DNA of 64,000 nt from Halomicrococcus gelatinilyticus (lineage in GTDB: Archaea; Halobacteriota; Halobacteria; Halobacteriales; Haladaptataceae): positions 1,736,001 to 1,800,000 of the forward strand of contig CP100465.1 in the NCBI GenBank assembly GCA_024227995.1, in the 5' to 3' direction. Shown here one piece after another: positions 9,428-18,362 of this stretch; within the stretch, counting starts at the first letter, position 1, and each line of letters starts with the position of its first letter. The translations under genes were made by a program, and so were the position numbers. The notes under the pieces are model-generated. The model searched no databases, was not told where the DNA came from, and saw only the letters and a program-made list of their open reading frames with translations.

Positions 9428-9919
9428 TCACTCCCGCCACGGGTGGTCCGGGGGAAGGTCGGCGAACTCGTCCTCTCCGTGCTGTTCCTTCACGATGTTC
9501 ACCAGCAGCCCGTCGACCAGCAGGTCGTAGACGTTGACCGCTGCGATGGCGATGCCGCCCACGACGGCGAGATAGCTCCCGAGTCGCGGGTCGTCGTAAA
9601 TGATGATGACGGCCCCCATTCCTGCGAACATCGTCCCGAGGAGGAACGAGTCCGCCCGGATCGAGTCCTGGCCGAACGGGGCGAAGACCTCGTACACCGT
9701 CATACCGAGCGTGAACGGGTACGCCCAGAATGGCACCCAGCGCCCGGCGCCGAATGCGTACGTGGTGCCCGTCTTGTAGCCGGAGTCGTGGACCGCCCAC
9801 GGGAAGACGAACGAGGCCAGCAGCAACCCGTAGCCGAGGTAGAGGACGGCAGCGCGGGTCGGCGCGACGGCGAACGCGTCGCGCGGGTCCAGGAATCTCG
9901 TCGAGTCGAAGACACCCAT
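9428..9919 (-). CDS. Predicted four-helix membrane protein
   Basis: 163 aa from ATG 9919 (MGVFDSTRFLD); a start 9 codons earlier is possible but runs into the promoter region. Four hydrophobic segments are visible, about residues 20-42, 55-77, 86-106 and 112-133, with a soluble acidic C-terminus ending DHPPWRE. I recognise no family or catalytic motif. It stands alone between ilvE and ribB. Confidence 0.7.
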   Translation of the reverse strand: MGVFDSTRFLDPRDAFAVAPTRAAVLYLGYGLLLASFVFPWAVHDSGYKTGTTYAFGAGRWVPFWAYPFTLGMTVYEVFAPFGQDSIRADSFLLGTMFAGMGAVIIIYDDPRLGSYLAVVGGIAIAAVNVYDLLVDGLLVNIVKEQHGEDEFADLPPDHPWRE

Positions 9920-9988
9920 CGTTACGAACTGACGGCAACGTGTCAAAAAACTTGGGGCGTCGAAAACGGGGTCCGGACGGGGAGACGG

Positions 9989-10714
9989 CTATCCCAGGCG
10001 CTCGATGAGGTCCGCGCCCTCGACGTACGGCAGGTCGTGGCGGTCGGCGTACGCCCGTGCGTCGGCGGGCGAGAGTGCGCCGCCGGTCTCGTCATCGAGC
10101 ATCTCGCAGACGACGACGGCGGGTTCGCGGTCGGCGGCGTCGGCGAGCGCGATGCCGAGTTCGGTGTGGCCCTCGCGCTCGTCGAGCAGGTTCGGCGCGG
10201 CGCGCAGCAGGTGGACGTGGCCGGGCGCGCGGAACTGCTCGGCGAACTCCTCGGCGGCGTCGACCGCGCCGCCGTCGCTGGCGGGCGCGTTCGCGGCGGC
10301 GTCGCCGGACGGCGTCGACTCTGCGACGCGACTCGCCGCGTCGCCCAGTTCCGTGATGGTCAGCGCGCGGTCGTCGTCGGTGATGCCGGTGTAGGTGTCG
10401 CGGTGGTTCACCGTCAGCGAGAACGACGAGCGCTCGTCGTAGCCGAGCTGCTGGTCCTCGCTCGCGGGGTGGTCGAGCACCTCGTCCATGTACGCGAGGT
10501 CGAACGCGTCGGCGACGTCGCTGTCGAGCGCGACGCAGACCAGCCCGCCGGCGTCGTTGCGCAGGCGCGCGACGGCGTCGGGGGTGACGGCGCTCGCGGG
10601 GTAGACGAGGTCCGTCTCGCCCTCGCGGTCGGCGGCGTCGTGGACGAGCACGGGCGACCCGTCGCTGAACGCCGCGACCGCGTCGTCGACGGTGCCGGTC
10701 GGCGTCTGGCTCAT
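9989..10714 (-). CDS. ribB: 3,4-dihydroxy-2-butanone-4-phosphate synthase
   Basis: 241 aa. Converts ribulose 5-phosphate to the four-carbon precursor of riboflavin. The active-site acid loop [12 protein letters not shown] (about residues 28-39), [13 protein letters not shown] and the C-terminal EGHTE are present. The ATG overlaps the stop of rbkR by 4 bases, so the kinase/regulator and this enzyme are made together. An acidic or Ala-rich insert (about 115-150) before the GHVHLLRA block is a haloarchaeal feature. Confidence 0.95.
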   Translation of the reverse strand: MSQTPTGTVDDAVAAFSDGSPVLVHDAADREGETDLVYPASAVTPDAVARLRNDAGGLVCVALDSDVADAFDLAYMDEVLDHPASEDQQLGYDERSSFSLTVNHRDTYTGITDDDRALTITELGDAASRVAESTPSGDAAANAPASDGGAVDAAEEFAEQFRAPGHVHLLRAAPNLLDEREGHTELGIALADAADREPAVVVCEMLDDETGGALSPADARAYADRHDLPYVEGADLIERLG

Positions 10715-11415
10715 GGCGCTCCCTCGACGTGGACGGTGAGGTGGTCGCCGTCGTCGAGTTCCATCTCGTCGCGGAGCTTCGCCGGCGCGATGAGCTCCAG
10801 CTGGTCCTCGTCGTGGTGCGTTCGCTCGGGGGCGATGACGTGGGCCTGCTCGTACGTCTCGTCGTCGGTCGTCTGGATGGCGGCGGGGTAGCAGACGGCG
10901 GGACCGTACGTCCGGTCGCCGTCCTCCCAGCCGTCGATGGGGACGGGGTCGAGCGCCTCCATCGCCGACCGGGCGCGCACGCTCTCCTCGGTCAGGTCGA
11001 CGTTCAGCGTCCCCGGGAACGGCTCGTAGCCCAGGCGGTCCTCGAACTGCTCCATGTAGCCCGACAGGGAGATGTAGTGGCGGCCCTCGCCCATGCCGCT
11101 CGTGACGGTGCCCGTGAGGTCGACGCCGGCGACGTCCTCGAAGATGCGCCGATAGTCCTCGTACTCTCGCTTGAGCTCCCACTCGCCGTCGTCGGTGATC
11201 GACACCCACTGTCCGTTGCTGACGATCTCGCGGGTGAGCAGCCCCGCGTCGTCGAGACGCTGGAGGCGGCGCGAGGCGGTCTGGTTCGAGGCGTCGAGGC
11301 GGTCGGCGAGGTCCGCACACGACACCTTCACCTCGCTGTCGAGCGCGCCGTCGAGCGCGAGTAGTTTCAGCGCGGCGAGTTCGTCGTACCCCACCACGAG
11401 CGATTGCGCTGGCAT
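10711..11415 (-). CDS. rbkR: CTP-dependent riboflavin kinase with HTH regulator domain (RbkR type)
   Basis: 234 aa. The N-terminal winged HTH (about 8-85; [11 protein letters not shown], then [21 protein letters not shown] in pieces) is followed by the archaeal riboflavin kinase domain (about 100-230; [23 protein letters not shown], and a [10 protein letters not shown] block). In this family the kinase makes FMN using CTP and the HTH half represses riboflavin genes. It heads a two-gene operon with ribB. Directly upstream are a TATA box and a two-copy direct repeat that would suit autoregulation. Confidence 0.93.
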   Translation of the reverse strand: MPAQSLVVGYDELAALKLLALDGALDSEVKVSCADLADRLDASNQTASRRLQRLDDAGLLTREIVSNGQWVSITDDGEWELKREYEDYRRIFEDVAGVDLTGTVTSGMGEGRHYISLSGYMEQFEDRLGYEPFPGTLNVDLTEESVRARSAMEALDPVPIDGWEDGDRTYGPAVCYPAAIQTTDDETYEQAHVIAPERTHHDEDQLELIAPAKLRDEMELDDGDHLTVHVEGAP

Positions 11416-11437
11416 ATCCGACAGTGGGGCCGCTATT

Positions 11438-11473
11438 CCTTTAAGCGTAACGGAAATGAGATGCGTAACAGAA
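11438..11473 (-). promoter_or_regulatory. rbkR-ribB promoter with candidate RbkR operator
   Basis: On the minus strand a TATA-like CTTAAAGG (about 11438-11446) lies about 26 bases before the rbkR ATG, suggesting a leaderless message. Immediately outside it, GCGTAACGGAA (11445-11455) and GCGTAACAGAA (11463-11473) form a direct repeat with period 18. Position and repetition suggest the binding site of RbkR; this is inference. Confidence 0.5.
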
Positions 11474-11559
11474 GCGTGATGGCGGTCGGCCGGGGTTGTT
11501 TACTACGTAGTCGGGGCTGGCATCTAAGCCTACTGGTTCAGACGCGTCTCGCCGCAAGC

Positions 11560-12894
11560 TCAGCCGGTGGGAACGACCCGATGGAAACCGCCGCCGGACG
11601 CTCCCGTGCCGAGGACGTACAGCTCGCCCGCCTCGTCGCGGCCGAACGCGAGGATGCGCTGGAGCTTGTCGGCGTCCTCCTCTGCGACCGACAGAGCGCG
11701 CGTCGACCACAGTCCACCGTCGTCCGCGCCGTCTGCAGTTCCCTCGCCCGGTCGCGATGCGACGAACAGCCGCCCGTCGGCCTGGAGGTCCCCGAAGACG
11801 TACGTCTCCTGCAACGCGGACAGCGCCGCCCCGCGGTAGACGTAGCCGCCGATGACCGACACGCCGCTGACCGGGTCGCCCGAGTGGGGATACTCGACGA
11901 CGGGGTCGACGAGCGGCTCCCCGTCACGGACGTCCTGCGGCGTCGCGTCCGGGCAGTCGTCCCGTTCGAAACAGTGCGTTCCCTCCTTCACGTTCCAGCC
12001 GTAGTTGCCGCCCTTCTCGACCAGGCTCACCTCCTCGAAGCTGCTCTGCCCTACGTCGCCGACGAACAGTTCCTCGCCGTCGAACGAGAACCGCCACGGG
12101 TTCCGGAACCCCCACGCGTAGTGTTCGTCCCGTCCCCGCTCGCCGACCAGCGGATTGTCGTCGGGAACGGCGTACCCGCGTCCGTCCGCTCGCCCGTCGA
12201 CGTCGATACGGAGTATGGACCCGAGCAGGTTCTCGGTCACGTCCTGGCCGTTCCCCCCGTCCACTGCGTCGTACCAGTCGTCGGCGTGCCCGGCTCCCTG
12301 GTCCCCACCGCTGCCTCCGTCGCCGACGCCGACGTAGAGGTAGCCGTCCGGCCCGAACGCGACCGAGCCCGCGTTGTGGTTGCTCTGCGGTTCGGGAATC
12401 TCCAGCACGGTCCGCTCGGAGTCGCGCCTGGCACGCAGGCCGTCGGCGGTCGCCTCGAACTCCGCGAGGACGAACGTGTGACTGTAGTCAGGGGGTGTGC
12501 CGTCCCGACGCGACGCGCTGTAGCGGACGAACAGCCGTCGGTTCTCCCCGAACTCGGGGTGGAGCGCGACCCCCAGCAGCCCCATCTCGCTCCCCGTCTG
12601 CACGGTGTCCCGCAGGTCGAGGAACGGCTCGTCGCGGAGTCCGTCCGGTCCGTGGACGAACACGCGGCCGGGCTGGGTGACGACGTACCGTCGGTCGGCA
12701 TCGGGTGCGAACGCCACGCCGAGCGGTGTCTGTAGTCCCGTCGCCAGCGTTTCGAGTCCGACCGAATCCGGGGCCGAGCTGTCGGCAGTCCCGGTCGGGC
12801 TGGTCGCGTTCTGTCGGCTGTCCGACTCCGAGCAGCCGGCGAGTCCGGCCGTCGCGCCGAGCGCTACCGCCCTGAGGAACCCCCGTCGTCGCAT
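11560..12894 (-). CDS. PQQ-dependent sugar dehydrogenase family lipoprotein
   Basis: 444 aa. The N-terminus has a Tat-like signal with lipobox (MRRRGFLRAVALGATAGLAGC), so it is exported folded and anchored outside. The rest is the six-bladed glucose/sorbosone dehydrogenase propeller: GVAFAPDADRRYVVTQPGRV, GLLGVALHPEF, NHNAGSVAFGPDGYLYVGVGDGG in pieces, and YAWGFRNPWRFSFD. This soluble-GDH family oxidises aldose sugars using PQQ in bacteria; whether this protein binds PQQ or oxidises sugars is unknown. Single gene, with no PQQ synthesis genes in view. Confidence 0.9.
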   Translation of the reverse strand: MRRRGFLRAVALGATAGLAGCSESDSRQNATSPTGTADSSAPDSVGLETLATGLQTPLGVAFAPDADRRYVVTQPGRVFVHGPDGLRDEPFLDLRDTVQTGSEMGLLGVALHPEFGENRRLFVRYSASRRDGTPPDYSHTFVLAEFEATADGLRARRDSERTVLEIPEPQSNHNAGSVAFGPDGYLYVGVGDGGSGGDQGAGHADDWYDAVDGGNGQDVTENLLGSILRIDVDGRADGRGYAVPDDNPLVGERGRDEHYAWGFRNPWRFSFDGEELFVGDVGQSSFEEVSLVEKGGNYGWNVKEGTHCFERDDCPDATPQDVRDGEPLVDPVVEYPHSGDPVSGVSVIGGYVYRGAALSALQETYVFGDLQADGRLFVASRPGEGTADGADDGGLWSTRALSVAEEDADKLQRILAFGRDEAGELYVLGTGASGGGFHRVVPTG

Positions 12895-12960
12895 ACCTCC
12901 CGTTAGAGTCCTGACGGAATAGTCGTTGGTGGCCGTCGTCGACCGGAATACGTGCCGGAA

Positions 12961-13938
12961 TCAGTCACCCGACACGGGGTCGCGCGCCCAGAACTCGCTG
13001 TCCTTCTGTAGCTTCGGCACCCAGGTGTCCTCCGTCTTCGAGAGCAGCGCGACCCGCGAGGCCGGCACGTCCCTGAGCACGTCGTGGTCCGGCATGTGTT
13101 CCTGCACGTCCTCCGCGAACGCGACCACGTCCTCGTGGTCCAGCATCGACGACCGTTCCACCCGGTCGCGGGACTCGCCGACGTGCATGTAGGACTTCAG
13201 CTCGACGAAGTCGGGGTCCGCGCGCTCGTAGAAGCCGGCGTACCAGTCCGGATCGTGGACGTTCTCGCCGCCGACGAGCGTCGTCCGGATGACCGTCCGC
13301 GTCTCCTCCTTCTCCGCGAGCACGTCCATCGTGTCGACGAGCCGCTCCCACGCGTCGTCGTCGATGGCCCGGACCACCCGGTCGAACGTCGCCCGGTCTG
13401 CCGCATCGACGCTCACGTACAGTTGCGTCGGGTCACACTCCGCGATGACGTCCGGCTTCGTCCCGTTGCTCACCAGGAACGTCGTGATGTCGCGGTCGTG
13501 GAACGCCTCGATGAGCTCCGGCAGGTAGGGGTAGAGCGTCGGCTCGCCGTCCAGCGAGATGGCGACGTGGCGCGGCTCCATCGACTCCTCGAACACTTCC
13601 CGGGGCACCTCGTCGTTGCCCCCGAACCCCGACAGCAGCTTCTTCTGCAGGCGGATGCTCGCGTCCACCACCGCCTCCGGGTCGTCCCACTCCACGTCCC
13701 CCAGTTCGTACGCGTGGCCCTGGTGGTCGCGCCAGCAGAAGACGCACCGCTCGTTGCACTTCACGACCGGCGTCATCTGGATGCAGCGGTGGCTCTCGAT
13801 GCCGTAGAAGATGTTCTTGTAACAGCGGCCCTCCCCTCTGAGAGCGTTGGCCGTCCACCCGCAGGTCTGGGCCGCGGTGTGGTTCTCGCTGTGGTAGTCC
13901 GGACTGTCTACCTGCTTGGGGCCGTCCGACTCGCTCAT
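12961..13938 (-). CDS. twy1: tRNA 4-demethylwyosine synthase (TYW1/Taw1), radical SAM
   Basis: 325 aa. Makes the tricyclic wyosine base at G37 of tRNA-Phe from m1G and pyruvate. The radical SAM cluster motif C-x3-C-x2-C is KCNERCVFCW (about residues 58-67). Ahead of it three more cysteines at 12-residue spacing (CG...RC...RC, about 25-51) bind the second iron-sulfur cluster known in archaeal Taw1. The longer frame upstream lacks conservation; ATG 13938 gives MSESDGPKQ. Other wyosine pathway genes are not in the window. Confidence 0.95.
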   Translation of the reverse strand: MSESDGPKQVDSPDYHSENHTAAQTCGWTANALRGEGRCYKNIFYGIESHRCIQMTPVVKCNERCVFCWRDHQGHAYELGDVEWDDPEAVVDASIRLQKKLLSGFGGNDEVPREVFEESMEPRHVAISLDGEPTLYPYLPELIEAFHDRDITTFLVSNGTKPDVIAECDPTQLYVSVDAADRATFDRVVRAIDDDAWERLVDTMDVLAEKEETRTVIRTTLVGGENVHDPDWYAGFYERADPDFVELKSYMHVGESRDRVERSSMLDHEDVVAFAEDVQEHMPDHDVLRDVPASRVALLSKTEDTWVPKLQKDSEFWARDPVSGD

Positions 13939-13994
13939 TGAGAAACGGATGGGGGCCGAGGCTAAAACGTTCTTTCCTCTCCGGTCACCTCCCG

Positions 13995-14942
13995 CTACTC
14001 GCCCGGGACGTCCAGCACCACCTTGCCGGTAAGCCCACCTTCCTCGACCATCTCGTGGGCGTCCGCGACCTCGTCCAGCGGGAGGACCGAGTCGACGACG
14101 GGTTCGAGCTGGCCGCGCTCGACGAGGCGGCGGAGTCCCACGAGCGGGCGGCGGTCGCGTTCGAGGAACAGCATGCGGACGTCGAGGCTCTTCTGGTACG
14201 CCGACCCCCACGCACCCTCGGGTTCCAGTATCGTCACCAGCCGCCCGTGGGGTCGCACGAGGCCGGTGCTCTCGGCCAGCGTCGTCCCGCCGACGGTGTC
14301 GAAGACGAGGTCGACCGGCTCGTCGAACTCCGACTCGACGACGTCGACGAAGTCCTCGGACTCGTAGTCGACCGCGCGGGTCGCGCCGAGGGCCTCGGTC
14401 TGGTCGACCGTCTCGGGGCTGGCGGTGGCGACGACCTGCGCGCCGCTCGCGGCGGCGATCTGGACGGCGTGGGCACCGACGCCGCCAGCGCCGTGGACGA
14501 GGACCGTCTCGCCGGCCTCGACGTCGCCGCGCTCGACGATGGCCTCCCAGGCGGTGGCGGCCGCGAGCGGCAGCGCCGCCGCCTCCTCGTGTGAGAGAGT
14601 CGCCGGTTTCCGGGCGACGATGGACTCGTCCGCGACGTGGTACTCCGCGTAGCTCCCCTGCTCGCCGAATATCTCCGGCGTGTAGAACACCTCGTCGCCC
14701 GCCTCGAAGTCGGTCACCTCGTCGCCGACCGCCTCGACGACGCCGGAGACGTCGTAGCCGATGACCGCCGGCGGCGAGATGCCGGCCCAGGACCCGGCCT
14801 GCCTGATCTTGTAGTCGACGGGGTTGACCGACGACGCGTGGACGCGAACGAGCACCTCGGTCGGCCCCGGCGACGGTTTCTCGACGTCGCGCCGCTCGAA
14901 GACGTCGGTGCCGCCGAAGTCAGCGATGACCATCGCTTCCAT
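13995..14942 (-). CDS. NADPH:quinone oxidoreductase, zinc-independent MDR family
   Basis: 315 aa. GroES-like domain (about 1-125) followed by a Rossmann domain with VLVHGAGGVGAHAVQIA (about 145-160). Key family features are EVLVRVHASSVNPVDYKIR and the absence of the structural-zinc Cys cluster, which points to quinone reductase rather than zinc alcohol dehydrogenase. Substrate not predictable. An alternative ATG three codons in exists. Upstream sequence is decayed. Confidence 0.92.
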   Translation of the reverse strand: MEAMVIADFGGTDVFERRDVEKPSPGPTEVLVRVHASSVNPVDYKIRQAGSWAGISPPAVIGYDVSGVVEAVGDEVTDFEAGDEVFYTPEIFGEQGSYAEYHVADESIVARKPATLSHEEAAALPLAAATAWEAIVERGDVEAGETVLVHGAGGVGAHAVQIAAASGAQVVATASPETVDQTEALGATRAVDYESEDFVDVVESEFDEPVDLVFDTVGGTTLAESTGLVRPHGRLVTILEPEGAWGSAYQKSLDVRMLFLERDRRPLVGLRRLVERGQLEPVVDSVLPLDEVADAHEMVEEGGLTGKVVLDVPGE

Positions 14943-15197
14943 ACAGGCGCCACGACCAGCAGCGGAGTATAGGTTGTGCCCGGCAGTGTGTCGTCGTCGG
15001 ACCAGCACTGCCGGGCGTCGGGACGGCGTGCTCGGGACCGGGACCTGTAGAGTGCGTACACCAGCACCGCGAACAGCAGTAGCAGCGGGACCGCCGCTTC
15101 TCCGGGGACCAGCAGGAGGACCACCACTGCGGGGACGACGTACCCGAGGCGACGAGCACGCTCGGGCGCTTTCGCTGCTTGCTCAGCCGTGTTTCAT
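14943..15197 (-). pseudogene. Remnant of a small membrane protein
   Basis: On minus, the frame through about 15190-14998 encodes a charged stretch (AEQAAKAPERARRLGYVV) followed by two hydrophobic segments (PAVVVLLLVP and AVPLLLLFAVLVYALYR) and a basic tail. The only nearby ATG (15197) is one base out of frame (MKHG then stop), and no stop codon occurs before the frame runs into the oxidoreductase gene. It looks like a frameshifted, truncated remnant. Confidence 0.4.
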
Positions 15198-15225
15198 GTC
15201 AACCGTGTGGGCTTGAAACTACCGG

Positions 15226-15603
15226 GCGGCCTGGAAGAACGTCGACACGGGCCGGATGCGACTCGCCGTCGCCGACGACGCCCGCGTCACGATGGACGAC
15301 ACCCGCGTCGTCCAGCTGTTCGAGAACCTCGCCCGGAACGCCAGGGAGCACGCCGGCGAGGACGTGACGGTGCGGGTCGGCCTGCTCGACGAGGGCTTCT
15401 ACGTCGAGGACGACGGCCCCGGCATCGACCTCGACGAGTGCAGCGACGTCCTCGAATCCGGGTTCACGACCTCCGAGGACGGCACCGGCTTCGGCCTCGC
15501 CATCGTCACCCAGACCGCCGAGGCGCACGGCTGGACGGTGTCGGTCTGCGACGGCACCGACGGCGGCGCGCGCTTCGAGTTCCGCGACGCGGAGGTCGTC
15601 TGA
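15226..15603 (+). pseudogene. Truncated histidine kinase, ATPase domain only
   Basis: About 125 codons matching the C-terminal HATPase domain of haloarchaeal sensor kinases: lead-in AAWKNVDTG, N-box QLFENLARNAREH, G1 box VEDDGPGI, and GFTTSEDGTGFGLAIV. An in-frame stop at 15214 cuts it off just before the lead-in, and there is no dimerisation/His domain or sensor domain. ATG 15256 could still start a 115-aa product, but it would lack its first residues. Most likely the tail of a deleted kinase gene. Confidence 0.75.
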
Positions 15604-15749
15604 CCGGTCCGGACCGGCGTCGTTCCCGGTCGTCGCGCCACCACTGGCGTGGTTCACCCGGTGGTATCGTTGCAGCCCCGCCCGGAATCTGGCCTTCGGA
15701 TTGGTTTCTCGACACCTTGGGGCAAATCCTGCGAGTCTCGAATGTAGGG

Positions 15750-15758
15750 TTTATTAAC
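15750..15758 (+). promoter_or_regulatory. TATA box of the liv operon
   Basis: TTTATTAAC, 38 bases before the livH ATG, predicts a transcription start near 15780 and a leader of about 16 bases. It is the only AT-rich block between the kinase remnant and livH. Confidence 0.6.
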
Positions 15759-15795
15759 ACCCCGTGCTTGAGGCTACCGTGAGAGCTTCACACAT

Positions 15796-17010
15796 ATGGG
15801 TGCAAACAACACAGTAGAACGGGGACTTCGCTTGGGAAGGGAGAGCCCGGGGGCCACCGCCGTCGTGGTGTTCGGAACCGTCCTCTTCCTGGACCTCCTG
15901 GCGAAGCTCGCCGGCGTCGCCATCGGCCCGGTCGACCTGCTGGGCGTATCGCTCGGTCCGTTCGGCGGAGACCTGCCCGTCTCGCGCGTGCTGGGGTACG
16001 TCTGGAACGGCCTCGTCATCGGCCTCGTCATCGGCCTCGCGGGCATCGGTCTCTCGCTCACGTACAGCATTCTGAACTTCGCGAACTTCGCGCACGGCGA
16101 GTACCTCACCGCGGGCGCGTTCTCGGGCTGGGCGGTCGCGTACGTCATCGCCGGCATCGGCGGCGCGTACAAGATCGTCGAGACCGGCGTCCACCTCGTG
16201 ACCGGTCTCGGCCAGCACAGCCTCGAGAACGGTGACCTCGTGAACCTGGTCCTGCTGCGCACGCCGCCGACCGACGCCGGCGCGAACATCGCGCTGTCGC
16301 CGGTCGCCGTCGTCGTCGGCCTCGTCGTCGCCGTGGGCATGACGTTGCTGGTCGCGCTCGCGCTCGACCGCGTCGTCTACAAGCCGATGCGGGGTTCGGA
16401 CGGCATCTCGCTGCTCATCGCCTCTATCGGCGTGGCGTTCGGCCTCCGGTACCTCATCGCGCTCGTGTTCGGCAACAGCCGGCGCATCGTCACCTCGTCG
16501 AAGGGGGTCCCTGACATGACCGTCATGGGCGTCAAGATCGGCGCCCACGAGGTGACCCTGATGGTGGTCGCAGTGCTGCTCATGCTCGGCATGCACGTCC
16601 TGCTCCAGCGCACGAAGCTGGGGAAGGCGATGCGCGCGATGGCCGACAACCGCGACCTGGCGCGCGTCACCGGCATCCCGACCGAGCGCGTCATCCGCAC
16701 GACGTGGATGCTCGGCGCGGGCCTCACCGGCGCGGCCGGCTTCCTGCTCGTGCTGTCGCAGGGCGGTCTCGGCTTCACCACCGGCTGGCGGCTCCTGCTG
16801 CTCATCTTCGCGGCGGTCATCATGGGCGGCATCGGCTCCATCTACGGCGCCATCGCGGGCGGCCTCGTCATCGGCCTCGCCAGCCGCGTCTCGCTGGTGT
16901 GGCTCACCGGTGACCTGTCGTCGTTCGCCAACCCCACCGCGTTCGCGCTGATGATCCTCATCCTGCTGTTCCGCCCGTCGGGCATCTTCGGGGGGGTGAA
17001 GACCGCATGA
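15796..17010 (+). CDS. livH: Branched-chain amino acid ABC transporter permease LivH
   Basis: 404 aa, longer than bacterial LivH (about 300) owing to an N-terminal extension and an external loop near residues 118-160. Eight or more hydrophobic helices; family blocks IGLSLTYSILNFANFAHGEY, YKPMRG and GKAMRAMADNRDLARVTGIP (the ATPase-contact loop) are visible. It forms the membrane channel with LivM. The stop overlaps livM by 4 bases. Substrate class (leucine-type or other hydrophobic amino acids) follows from the family. Confidence 0.95.
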   Translation: MGANNTVERGLRLGRESPGATAVVVFGTVLFLDLLAKLAGVAIGPVDLLGVSLGPFGGDLPVSRVLGYVWNGLVIGLVIGLAGIGLSLTYSILNFANFAHGEYLTAGAFSGWAVAYVIAGIGGAYKIVETGVHLVTGLGQHSLENGDLVNLVLLRTPPTDAGANIALSPVAVVVGLVVAVGMTLLVALALDRVVYKPMRGSDGISLLIASIGVAFGLRYLIALVFGNSRRIVTSSKGVPDMTVMGVKIGAHEVTLMVVAVLLMLGMHVLLQRTKLGKAMRAMADNRDLARVTGIPTERVIRTTWMLGAGLTGAAGFLLVLSQGGLGFTTGWRLLLLIFAAVIMGGIGSIYGAIAGGLVIGLASRVSLVWLTGDLSSFANPTAFALMILILLFRPSGIFGGVKTA

Positions 17011-18362
17011 GCGGCGTCGAGACGGACGACCCGCTGCGGTCGCTCCGCCAGCTGTTCGCCTACGACGCGGCGAAGGTCGCCGCGCTGTTCTTCGGCATCT
17101 GGGTGCTGTTCTACGCGTTCGGCACCCAGCTCGGCTACCCGACCGACGGCGTCGCCGCGTTGATCCGCCGGGTGACGTTCCTCTCGGCAGTGTACGCGCT
17201 CGCCGTGCTCGCGCTCAACCTCCAGTGGGGGTACGCCGGCCTGTTCAACATCGGCGTCGCCGGCTTCATGGCCGTCGGCGCGTACACGGTGGCGATGCTG
17301 TCGGCACCCGCTTCGGGATCGCCGGCCGGCCTCGGACTGCCGCTTCCGATCGGCATCCTCGGCGGCATCCTCGCCGCGACCGTCATCGGCCTCGTCACTG
17401 CCCTGCCGGCGCTCCGGCTGAAGGCGGACTACCTCGCCATCGTCACGGTCGCCATCTCGGAGATCATCCGAATCACGTACAATACGCCGGCGTTCTCGGA
17501 CGTCACCGGCGGCGCGAGCGGGTTCGACAACCTGCCGACGAACCCCGTCCGCACGCTGCTGCTGTCGGACCCCGGGAGCATCATCTCCGAGCCGACCGCC
17601 GTCGGTCAGGTCGTCTTCTCGACCGGCGAGTCGCTCGGGCTCACCAAGCTCACCGTGCTCAGCTCCGTGTACACGGCCGCCGTCCTCGTGGTGCTGCTGG
17701 GCGTCTACCTGCTGCTCGAACGCACCGGCAAGTCGCCGTTCGGGCGCGCGCTGAAGGCCATCCGCGAGGACGAGGTGGCGGCCCGCTCGCTCGGCAAGGA
17801 CACTCAGAACTTCAAGATCCGGGCGTTCGCGCTCGGCTGTGGCCTCATGGGCCTGGCAGGCATCCTCTGGTACGCGATGGGGCCGCGGGCGTCGGTCAAC
17901 CCGACGAACTTCCGCCCGAACCTCACGTTCTACATCTTCATCGCCCTCATCATCGGCGGTGCCGGGTCGAACATCGGCAGCGTACTCGGCGGCGCGGTGT
18001 TCGCCAGCCTGCTGTTCGAGGCACCGCCGGTCCTCCGCGCCCTCGTCAAGCAGTCGTTCTCGGTGTCCGCGGAACCAGCGAACCTCATCGAGGCGCTCGT
18101 TCCCATCGCGAGCGGCAACCTGGCGCCGCTCGCCGGCTTCCTGCTGGCGAACATCGACACGCTCCGGTTCATCTTCATGGGCATCCTGCTCGTGTTGCTC
18201 ATCCAGCGCCGGCCGGACGGTCTGCTCGGCGCGCGCAAGGAGGTCGCAGCGAGCGTCGACCTGACCAAGCGTCCGCAGACGACCGGCGGCACGCCCGCCG
18301 CGGACGGCGGGACGACCGGTTCCGACGCGGCCGCGTCCAGCGGAGGTGAGACCGATGAGTAG
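17007..18362 (+). CDS. livM: Branched-chain amino acid ABC transporter permease LivM
   Basis: 451 aa with about eight to ten hydrophobic helices. LivM blocks NLQWGYAGLFNIGVAGFMAVGAY, ALRLKADYLAIVTVA and GRALKAIREDEVAARSLGKD (coupling loop) are present. The C-terminal 45 residues are a Gly/Thr/Asp-rich cytoplasmic tail not found in bacterial homologues. It overlaps livH by 4 bases and livG by 8 bases within a tightly packed operon. Confidence 0.95.
   Translation: MSGVETDDPLRSLRQLFAYDAAKVAALFFGIWVLFYAFGTQLGYPTDGVAALIRRVTFLSAVYALAVLALNLQWGYAGLFNIGVAGFMAVGAYTVAMLSAPASGSPAGLGLPLPIGILGGILAATVIGLVTALPALRLKADYLAIVTVAISEIIRITYNTPAFSDVTGGASGFDNLPTNPVRTLLLSDPGSIISEPTAVGQVVFSTGESLGLTKLTVLSSVYTAAVLVVLLGVYLLLERTGKSPFGRALKAIREDEVAARSLGKDTQNFKIRAFALGCGLMGLAGILWYAMGPRASVNPTNFRPNLTFYIFIALIIGGAGSNIGSVLGGAVFASLLFEAPPVLRALVKQSFSVSAEPANLIEALVPIASGNLAPLAGFLLANIDTLRFIFMGILLVLLIQRRPDGLLGARKEVAASVDLTKRPQTTGGTPAADGGTTGSDAAASSGGETDE

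Noticed and set aside
13938-14211. A 91-residue N-terminal extension of Twy1
   Set aside because: The extension is Arg/Pro-rich and antisense to the oxidoreductase gene; the conserved protein starts at ATG 13938.
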